Positions 7,445-13,391 of a DNA stretch of 20,502 nucleotides are shown piece after piece. The stretch is from an uncultured Prevotella sp. GTDB taxonomy: Bacteria; Bacteroidota; Bacteroidia; Bacteroidales; Bacteroidaceae. A program made the position numbers and the translations under genes. Location: NCBI GenBank assembly GCA_900539625.1, contig UQCW01000050.1:1-20502 (forward strand), in the 5' to 3' direction. A model generated the notes under the pieces. That model saw nothing but the letters and a program-made list of their open reading frames with translations, ran no database searches and was not told the origin of the DNA. Each line of letters begins with the position of its first letter. The stretch's first letter is position 1.

Positions 7445-7546
7445 ATGCCATTAAACGAAGAATTTGCTTATATAGAGCCACCACGAAAAGGATGTTTGCC
7501 ATTCTTTGCCTTATTAATTGTTCCAATTGTATTATCTATATTTTAG
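7445..7546 (+). CDS. Predicted 33-residue single-helix membrane peptide
   Basis: A short frame directly after the WG gene (8 bases from its stop), reading M-P-L-N-E-E-F-A-Y-I-E-P-P-R-K-G-C and then the hydrophobic L-P-F-F-A-L-L-I-V-P-I-V-L-S-I-F before TAG. The charged head and single hydrophobic tail fit a small inner-membrane protein. The positive residues before the helix suggest N-terminus in. Support is limited to the frame's position and composition; it could be chance. Confidence 0.4.
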   Translation: MPLNEEFAYIEPPRKGCLPFFALLIVPIVLSIF

Positions 7547-7627
7547 ATACTTTTGTAACAATCATGTTGTGTGAAGTTCTTTTACTACTTCGGTAATTCC
7601 TATATATGTTATACACCGGCACCTTAA

Positions 7628-7675
7628 ACGTCTATTTCCCCTGTGAGTTGAAAGACTCACAGGGGAAATAGACGT
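7628..7675 (+). repeat. Perfect 21-bp inverted repeat, 6-base loop
   Basis: The arms 7628-7648 and 7655-7675 are exact reverse complements (21 of 21) around the loop TGAAAG. No T-run follows on either strand, so it is a poor terminator candidate. It stands at the border between the small-protein operon and a decayed gene. It could be an RNA stability element, a protein-binding palindrome or a mobile-element relic. No second copy was seen in the window. Confidence 0.75.
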
Positions 7676-7684
7676 GCACGGAAT

Positions 7685-8121
7685 ATGTGGAAGAACATTG
7701 CGCAATGCCATAAACGGGGGACTCGTAGACTGAGGCAGCCGAATACCAATCAAATGGATATTCTTACCTTTTGACAACAGAAAGGAGGATATTCTAAAGG
7801 CTTATCAGGCATTTTGGGCTACGCATATAGGAGTGAGATTGCCTAACGGTGCAGATAGTTGTTATACAACACATGAGATAGCCGAAGAATATAGGCATCC
7901 CAGAGAGGATAATCTGTTTGTCAAGAATGTGAGTCTGCCGTTGTAAAGAACAAAGCTGGAATATCCGCCTTTGACAAAAGGTCATGGGGCATTAAAACAT
8001 TTGTAAGAAATGTAGTTGCGATTGCTCGCACGACTTATTCCCTTATATTGTTTTGGCTGGGACACTTTTCCTTTGTGCCTTGTTGATACTTGGATATTTG
8101 TTATTATCCCAACACTTGTAG
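7685..8121 (+). pseudogene. Decayed gene, about 145 codons, with three single-base frameshifts
   Basis: Three reading frames in turn carry sensible protein sequence. The first runs from ATG 7685 to a TGA at 7772 (four-T run). The next runs to TAA 7944 (with L-K-A-Y-Q-A-F-W-A-T-H-I-G-V-R-L-P). A third resumes at 7943 (A-F-D-K-R-S-W-G-I-K-T-F-V-R-N-V-V). After about 8059 a last frame gives the hydrophobic G-T-L-F-L-C-A-L-L-I-L-G-Y-L-L-L before TAG 8121. Joined, they describe a soluble region followed by a C-terminal membrane segment. The family is not recognised. Three shifts argue for decay rather than programmed frameshifting, although uncorrected read errors could give the same picture. Bases 7547-7627 and 8122-8223 hold no gene I can support. 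Confidence 0.55.
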
Positions 8122-8223
8122 CATAGACATGAGACCCATTTGTTGGAATTTTGCAGAAATAACAATAGGCAATGATAGATTACCGCTACATCAATTATCT
8201 ATACAAATAAAAGACAACAGCTT

Positions 8224-9372
8224 ATGGACGGACTATTAGATTTTTTTAGTGTAGATTTCCTTCACAACCACCTGCCAGACAGTTGGTTTGACAATTTTCA
8301 TCAAGCGTGGGGCGACTCCCTCACGGATGAAATGGTATTGCAGTCAGTAAAGGAAGCCAGTGACTTCTTCAATATGAATGCTCCGATGGACGTTCATGAA
8401 GATTGGACCACTGGCGTGATGACAGGCATACCTTTTACTGAGAATGACGACATACTGGTGTTCAATCGTCAGCAGATGCTTGATATGGGGATTACGGACA
8501 AGGAAGGCTTTGACCTCGTGATGACCCATGAGGGAGCGCACCGTGCCTTGCAAGGATTGAACACTGGCTTTGACTCTCATCAGGAAGAATTGTGTTGTGA
8601 CTATATGGCAGGCGTTCGTGCAGGATTGAATGGTATGGATGAAGGCAAGATGGCCGCTTCATTGAGTGGAACGGCAGAAAGCGAATCACATCCTGATGGT
8701 GTTGCTCGTGTGGCAGCTATCGAGGCTGGTGTGTCATTTGCCCATGAGTATATGGAAACTCATAATGGTACGCCTCCTACATTCAGCGAATGTCTTGACC
8801 ATTTTAACCAGACGGATGTTTATACCTCAACGGTAACACAGCAAGAACCTGGACATGTGAATTTGCGTCCTGATGTCGCTTTTGCTGATGACTTGCATGG
8901 CCACAGTGAGATGAAAGGTTATACCCAATCGGATGTTGATTGGTATGAGCATCAAGCTCGCATAACTACTGGTACAGAGCAAGCTCATTGGCTGAAAGAG
9001 GCAGAGTGGGCAAGGAATCACTTGCATGGATTTGCAGCAGATGGCGTTGCTGAAAGTGCTGATGTCGCAAGTCAAGGGCTTCATGAGTTTCATCATGGCG
9101 GCGAATATGGCAATGCCACAGGTGACTATTGGGATGATTCTCATCCAACCGAAGATAAACACGGCCAGTTACATGGCTTTGTTAATGACAAGTCGTACCA
9201 TATAGGCAAAGCTGAGTCTGCCCAACATAATGCAGAATGGCATGAAAAACGTGCAGAGGCGGCAATGGCAAGGGGCGATTTGAGGGCTGCAAAGGATCAT
9301 ACAGACAAAGCTACGTCTTTCCGTAAATGGGAACAAGACCATATAAAATCTGCCCAGCGAAGCACAAAATAA
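8224..9372 (+). CDS. Cytosolic zinc metallopeptidase-like protein (HEGAH motif)
   Basis: A 382-residue protein with H-E-G-A-H at 102-106, fitting the HExxH zinc site, followed by E-E-L-C-C-D-Y-M-A-G (121-130), whose acidic residues could supply the third ligand, and S-H-P-D-G-V-A-R-V-A-A-I (155-166), resembling the S-H-P region of M48-like gluzincins. There is no signal peptide or membrane helix, so it should act in the cytosol. The C-terminal half is rich in H, A and E, probably helical, ending in a charged coil (A-E-W-H-E-K-R-A-E-A-A-M). Base composition returns to that of the outer genes here. With the protease-free AAA+ protein in the same cluster it could form a two-part AAA protease; that is inference. 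Confidence 0.65.
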   Translation: MDGLLDFFSVDFLHNHLPDSWFDNFHQAWGDSLTDEMVLQSVKEASDFFNMNAPMDVHEDWTTGVMTGIPFTENDDILVFNRQQMLDMGITDKEGFDLVMTHEGAHRALQGLNTGFDSHQEELCCDYMAGVRAGLNGMDEGKMAASLSGTAESESHPDGVARVAAIEAGVSFAHEYMETHNGTPPTFSECLDHFNQTDVYTSTVTQQEPGHVNLRPDVAFADDLHGHSEMKGYTQSDVDWYEHQARITTGTEQAHWLKEAEWARNHLHGFAADGVAESADVASQGLHEFHHGGEYGNATGDYWDDSHPTEDKHGQLHGFVNDKSYHIGKAESAQHNAEWHEKRAEAAMARGDLRAAKDHTDKATSFRKWEQDHIKSAQRSTK

Positions 9373-9502
9373 TGTTTGAGGTTGCTCCCTCTCAGATATA
9401 TTTAACTTTATAAATTTATAGAAAACTTGACATGTGTGGGCTTGCTACGAATATGCGTAGCTGGAGCGTATTGAACACATTGTAAAAACAGAATTATATA
9501 CT

Positions 9503-9856
9503 ATGGTGCACAGAATAAATTTCAAGAACTTGATGTTCTATATCGGTGAATACGCTAAGAAAGTGGGGCGAGTGGCGGCAAGGCCTGTGTTGCTGACATA
9601 TTTTGTGATGATGGATGACAAGACTCCGACAAAAGACAAACTTGCTCTGGGTACTGCTATCGCGTATGTGGTACTTCCAATAGATTTGCTTTCGGCAAAA
9701 CGTTTTCCGATTATAGGCTGGTTGGACGAAATATTGTCTTTGAGCGTAGCTTATGATAAGGTACAAAAACACATAACCAAAGATATGGAGCGTAAGGCCG
9801 ATGACTTGTTGGACAAATGGTTGCCTGAATATACAAATTATGAAATGGTTAAATAG
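9503..9856 (+). CDS. DUF1232 (YkvA-like) membrane protein
   Basis: A 117-residue protein with the DUF1232 signature: K-L-A-L-G-T-A-I-A-Y-V-V-L-P-I-D-L-L (46-63), followed by F-P-I-I-G-W-L-D-E-I-L-S-L (68-80). The helix with A-Y-x-x-x-P-x-D and the G-W-L-D-E element are hallmarks of the family. The function of YkvA-like proteins is not settled. A hydrophobic helix at about 47-63 suggests inner-membrane association, and the C-terminus is charged. It sits between the metallopeptidase and the VWA gene. The 130-base gap upstream holds a weak hairpin (about 9431-9463) and no gene. The gap 9857-10048 shows nothing definite. Confidence 0.85.
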   Translation: MVHRINFKNLMFYIGEYAKKVGRVAARPVLLTYFVMMDDKTPTKDKLALGTAIAYVVLPIDLLSAKRFPIIGWLDEILSLSVAYDKVQKHITKDMERKADDLLDKWLPEYTNYEMVK

Positions 9857-10048
9857 TAGACCTCTCCTCGAGCCAGAAAAAGCGGATTGTCAAAGCAGAC
9901 TACCTGTTTGTATTATAATTATATATGAATAGAAATTTAGATTCTCGGCTACCCAATGGTTACTTTTTTGTTCCGTGCATCATAAATAACTAAAATCCAA
10001 GATTGGGCAATGCACTCATTTCTCTAACAACTATAATACAGGAAGAAA

Positions 10049-10774
10049 ATGGAAACAAAGAAGGAAATTCAGAAGACCCAGGTATTCAATGTAATCATCC
10101 TTGACCGTAGCGGTTCGATGGGGTGCATACGCCGAGCCGCTGTTGATGGGTTCAACGAGACCTTGGCAGGTATCAAGAAAGCCCAGGAAAAGTTTGCCGA
10201 CACCCAAGACCATTTTGTGTCGTTGGTGACATTCTGTAGCTGTGAGACAAAACGTTTGTATGACAATACTCCGGTGGCGGAGGCCAATCCGTTGAAGATA
10301 GAGGATTTCCAGCCGTGCTGCTCGACCCCTCTCTATGACGCTATGGGCTTCACGCTCACTCGTATGCACAGACATGTTCAGGGGCTGACGGATGCGATGG
10401 TGGTCGTTACCATTATCACGGACGGTATGGAAAATGCTTCCCGCGAGTACAACGGCAAGAGCATCAAGGAACTTGTGGAGCGACTTCGTGGTGAGGGATG
10501 GTCATTCACCTATATGGGAGCCAACCAAGACTCTGTTGAGGTTGCCATGTCTATGTCTATCCGCAATGCACGAAATTTCGACTATAGCGACGTGGGTACA
10601 CGTGCTTCGATGGAGAAGGACTGCAACACTCGTATGAATCTCTTCTGCCGTCTGGCAAAACAGAAAACAGATGAGATGAATGACTGTTGCGCGGCTCCAG
10701 CGTCAGAATTAGAACGACGCAACCTATATGCAAGTATGGCTAATGAAGCCTTTGATGAAGAGGAAGGTAAATGA
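10049..10774 (+). CDS. von Willebrand factor A (VWA) domain protein
   Basis: A 241-residue soluble protein built almost wholly of a VWA domain. The metal-ion-dependent adhesion site is complete: D-R-S-G-S (19-23), T93 in C-C-S-T-P-L-Y-D-A-M-G, and D125 in I-I-T-D-G. There is no signal peptide, so it is cytosolic. A ribosome site AGGAAG lies 8 bases before the ATG. Cytosolic VWA proteins frequently work with AAA+ ATPases, positioning them on substrates or inserting metal cofactors. Here the likely partner is the ATPase at 4022, although about 5 kb and an A+T-rich block lie between. Cysteines at 63, 65, 90 and 91 are unusual and could bind metal or be redox-active. It is probably the last gene of this cluster. 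Confidence 0.9.
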   Translation: METKKEIQKTQVFNVIILDRSGSMGCIRRAAVDGFNETLAGIKKAQEKFADTQDHFVSLVTFCSCETKRLYDNTPVAEANPLKIEDFQPCCSTPLYDAMGFTLTRMHRHVQGLTDAMVVVTIITDGMENASREYNGKSIKELVERLRGEGWSFTYMGANQDSVEVAMSMSIRNARNFDYSDVGTRASMEKDCNTRMNLFCRLAKQKTDEMNDCCAAPASELERRNLYASMANEAFDEEEGK

Positions 10775-10800
10775 AGCGGACATCCATGACAGCTCTGTAG

Positions 10801-11290
10801 GTAAGTAGGTGTCAGATTTATGATATTTGACTACCTACTTGTTCTTTCACCATTACTTAGAAGAAATCTTTATCACAAAAAAACAGGCTACACCTCGGCA
10901 AAGCATTCAAACAAGCTTGATGCTCTGCCGAGGTTTGTTCTGTATCAGACCAGCGACTTCTGAAGGACTCCTTGGCGCGGCAAATACCCTTTTTCGGGGC
11001 GGAATCCCCCTGCCGAATCATCTGTTTTCTGTTCTGCCGTCAAAAAACTGGTTTTTTGTTTTGCCAAATGGGATAAAACCGCCATCTTTACAGATTATAA
11101 GTAGGTGTTCAAAATTAGTTTATACTATCCATGCAGGGATAAGCCAGTTTAATATTGCCTTGCCGCATTCTTTTGCCCCTACAACAGTCTTTCATCAGTC
11201 ACGTAGCCCGCTACGCTCCTTCTTCAAGACAGCTGTAGGAACAAAATAATACGACAATTCAATATAAACTAATTCTGAACACCTACTTAC
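10801..11290 (+). mobile_element. Remnant of element(s) with AAGTAGGTGT-type inverted ends
   Basis: The motif GTAAGTAGGTGT(T)CAGA occurs at 10801 and, inverted, at 11274-11290; a third copy lies at 11098. The pair 11098-11124 and 11263-11289 is a 27-bp inverted repeat with one mismatch enclosing a 192-bp unit, the size of a MITE. The first copy also forms a local hairpin (10803-10810 with 10833-10840) followed by GTTCTTTC, which may end the VWA transcript. A 140-codon frame here (10827-11249) shows no protein-like features and I do not call it. No transposase or clear target duplication is visible. Confidence 0.5.
10892..10934 (+). repeat. GC-rich hairpin, 15-bp arms
   Basis: Arms 10892-10906 (ACCTCGGCAAAGCAT) and 10920-10934 (ATGCTCTGCCGAGGT) pair at 14 of 15 positions around a 13-base loop. 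It lies within the mobile-element remnant. It resembles short dispersed hairpins common in Bacteroidales intergenic DNA, from memory. No poly-T follows. Confidence 0.5.
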
Positions 11291-11325
11291 GAATATAGCC
11301 CTCCCCAATAATCAACCTCACGCTT

Positions 11326-12204
11326 ATGCGACATTTCATCTGCCTCCTCCTTTGCCTCATCTGTTCCCTTCAAATTACTGCGAAGACGAAGCGTGCGCTC
11401 GTCATCGGACTCGGCATGCAGGCCGATAAGGAATGGGCGAAGATAAACGGAGATAAGGATGTGGCTTATGTGAAGGACATGTTGCGGACGGCGGGCTTTC
11501 GGCAGGTGACAACGCTCGTTAATCAGCAGGCCACGAAGGCGGCCGTTGTCAAGGCTTTCAAGCAGTTGGCAAGGGCGTGCGATGAGGGAGACGTCGTGTA
11601 TGTTCATTATTCTGGACACGGGCAGCAGATGCGCGATGTGCATGGAGACGAGGTCGACGGGCTCGACGAGTGTTGGATTCCCTACGATGCCTATATGAAA
11701 GCCTGCGATAAAGACCGGGGCGAGAAGCATCTCACGGACGACGAGGTCAATTATTACCTCAGCGCCATCCGTCGGCGGGTGGGCGAGAAGGGAAAGATTT
11801 TTGTGGTGGTTGATGCCTGCCATAGCGGTGATGCCACGCGCGGACTTGCCGATGACGAGGTGGTGCGCGGTGTGGGACGGATTTTCGAGGCGGCCAAGGC
11901 GCTCGTCGCACGGGGAAAAGCCAAGCCGGAGAATCATCCGAATGCAAAGCGCCTGCCGGAATTGTGGGTGACAATCAGTGCGTGTCGGAGTGACGAGGTG
12001 AATGTGGAAATGAAAAATCCAGCGGTTGGCAAACTGACTTATGCCTTGTATCGCGAACTTCAAGTCAACGGGGCCTGCAACAACGACCAACTGATGTCGT
12101 GCATCCGTAAATTCTTTAAATACAATGCCAGCAGTGCTGTGCAAAACCCGCAGATGACGGGATATTACAGAAAGAGAGATAACCTAACAGACATATTAAG
12201 ATAA
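11326..12204 (+). CDS. Exported caspase-like protease (peptidase C14, metacaspase-like)
   Basis: A 292-residue protein. Residues 1-19 form a signal peptide (H-F-I-C-L-L-L-C-L-I-C-S-L-Q-I-T-A). The catalytic dyad is complete: His98 in H-Y-S-G-H-G and Cys165 in D-A-C-H-S-G. D-E-V-D-G-L-D-E-C-W-I-P-Y-D-A after the histidine is the acidic segment typical of metacaspases, which in the family cut after Arg or Lys and often need calcium. It should act outside the inner membrane (periplasm). Its TAA overlaps the ATG of the sigma gene by one base, so they are translationally coupled. A target in the same operon, such as the anti-sigma-like protein's outer tail, is inferred. Confidence 0.9.
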   Translation: MRHFICLLLCLICSLQITAKTKRALVIGLGMQADKEWAKINGDKDVAYVKDMLRTAGFRQVTTLVNQQATKAAVVKAFKQLARACDEGDVVYVHYSGHGQQMRDVHGDEVDGLDECWIPYDAYMKACDKDRGEKHLTDDEVNYYLSAIRRRVGEKGKIFVVVDACHSGDATRGLADDEVVRGVGRIFEAAKALVARGKAKPENHPNAKRLPELWVTISACRSDEVNVEMKNPAVGKLTYALYRELQVNGACNNDQLMSCIRKFFKYNASSAVQNPQMTGYYRKRDNLTDILR

Positions 12205-12860
12205 TGGAAAAGGCCAAATTATTTCGCTCGCCGCTTCAGGAGCGTGAAGCAAAACTGGTGGCGGGTGTGAGCAGAAAGGATGTGGGGATGCAGAGCAAAC
12301 TCTATGACTATTGCAAGCGATATTTCTGGACGAACTATCGCGGCTTGTTTTTCATCAGCGAAAACGATGCCGTGGAGATTTTCCAAAATTCCTTCATCAC
12401 GCTTTGGGAAAACATTGAGCGCGGGAAAATCATGGCTTGCGATGGCATTGTGGTGGGAAAAAACGGCGAGCCGCTCAACGGCAGCATTCTCACCTATTTT
12501 ATGGGCATTGCCAAGAACAAATATAAGGAATGGACCAGGAGCCGCCCAACGCTCTACAATCCTGAGACGGAGCAGCAGATGACGGATGAAGAGTGGGGCA
12601 GACTGGACGCGGTGGACGTTTTATACGACCCGTCGGAAAACGCGATGATGGACATCGTCTCGGACGTGATTTCGCGTATGTCGAAGCGGTGTAACGAGGT
12701 GCTCTCGAAGTATTATTATGAAGAAAAGAGCCTCGATGTCATCTTGCAGGAACTCCCCAATTTTGAATCGAAGAATGCGCTAAAGACGATGAAATACAAG
12801 TGTATGGAGAATTTGCGAAAGTCGGCGCAAGAGATTTACCACAGATACCTAAACTCATAA
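12204..12860 (+). CDS. ECF-like RNA polymerase sigma-70 family factor
   Basis: A 218-residue protein. Residues about 26-115 fit sigma region 2: L-Y-D-Y-C-K-R-Y-F-W, then E-N-D-A-V-E-I-F-Q-N-S-F-I-T-L-W-E-N-I, then L-T-Y-F-M-G-I-A-K-N-K-Y-K-E-W. Residues about 155-212 fit region 4 (M-S-K-R-C-N-E-V-L-S-K-Y-Y-Y-E-E-K-S-L), with a helix-turn-helix at L-D-V-I-L-Q-E-L-P-N-F-E-S-K-N-A-L-K. Q-N-S-F-x-x-L-W-E-N is typical of ECF sigma factors. The start overlaps the metacaspase stop. The next gene is its likely anti-sigma factor. It is not close in sequence to the sigma factor at 337. The regulon is unknown. Confidence 0.85.
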   Translation: MEKAKLFRSPLQEREAKLVAGVSRKDVGMQSKLYDYCKRYFWTNYRGLFFISENDAVEIFQNSFITLWENIERGKIMACDGIVVGKNGEPLNGSILTYFMGIAKNKYKEWTRSRPTLYNPETEQQMTDEEWGRLDAVDVLYDPSENAMMDIVSDVISRMSKRCNEVLSKYYYEEKSLDVILQELPNFESKNALKTMKYKCMENLRKSAQEIYHRYLNS

Positions 12861-12878
12861 TTGCAACTCCAACTGTTT

Positions 12879-13382
12879 ATGGATAAGGATTTTCAAGATA
12901 GAATAGATCGTTTCCTGCTCCACGGCAGCGAGATGACAAAGGAAGAACGGGCCGCTTTCTTGCGCGAGATTGAGAACGACGAGGAGAAGAAGGCGCAATA
13001 TCAGTTCACCATCATGGTGAGAGATGCCATGCGCAGCCGCATGAGCAAGCTGGAAGCCATGAAGGTGATGGAATACTTTGATCATGTGGCGTCTGCGGAC
13101 AATGCGCCCGCTCCAAATCCCTGTATGCCTAACAATATGCCCAGTCCGGCGTGTCCCCCGCCTGCCAAAGAGTCGCGCAGAAACAAGCGCTGGTATTTCC
13201 TTGGCGGCATAGCAGCCCTGTTTGTCGTTGGTTTCTTCTTGACCATGATGTTTGTCAACAACGGCGCGGAAGATGTGATGCGCGGCAGCGGCGACCAGTT
13301 TGACGGCACGATGCCGGCAGCGGTTGACAGTCTCGACAACGACACAGCCGATGTGGAAAACAAATGTGACACTGTTAGGTGA
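12879..13382 (+). CDS. Membrane anti-sigma-like protein
   Basis: A 167-residue protein with one transmembrane helix (about 105-126, W-Y-F-L-G-G-I-A-A-L-F-V-V-G-F-F) preceded by positive residues (R-R-N-K-R), giving N-terminus in the cytoplasm. I chose ATG 12879; an upstream TTG at 12861 is the alternative. The N-terminal I-D-R-F-L-L-H-G-S-E-M-T-K-E-E-R-A-A-F-L parallels the F-L-D-G module of the protein at 959. A proline-rich linker (76-97) joins it to the helix. The outer tail is only about 40 residues, unfolded-looking, D-rich, with one arginine site (V-M-R-G-S-G) before the last residues. Layout and position indicate an anti-sigma factor. Control by cleavage of the tail is inferred. Confidence 0.75.
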   Translation: MDKDFQDRIDRFLLHGSEMTKEERAAFLREIENDEEKKAQYQFTIMVRDAMRSRMSKLEAMKVMEYFDHVASADNAPAPNPCMPNNMPSPACPPPAKESRRNKRWYFLGGIAALFVVGFFLTMMFVNNGAEDVMRGSGDQFDGTMPAAVDSLDNDTADVENKCDTVR

Positions 13383-13391
13383 TAGTCTCCT

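Noticed and set aside
7769..7774. Programmed +1 frameshift (TTT-TGA-C) in the decayed gene
   Set aside because: Two further frameshifts follow downstream without such a site, so decay or read error explains it better.
10827..11249. 140-codon plus-strand frame
   Set aside because: Covers hairpins and inverted element ends, has no domain or protein-like pattern, and ends inside the 192-base unit.
11287..12144. 285-codon minus-strand frame
   Set aside because: Lies antisense to the metacaspase gene, whose motifs and overlaps are clear; it is a shadow of GC-rich codon use.
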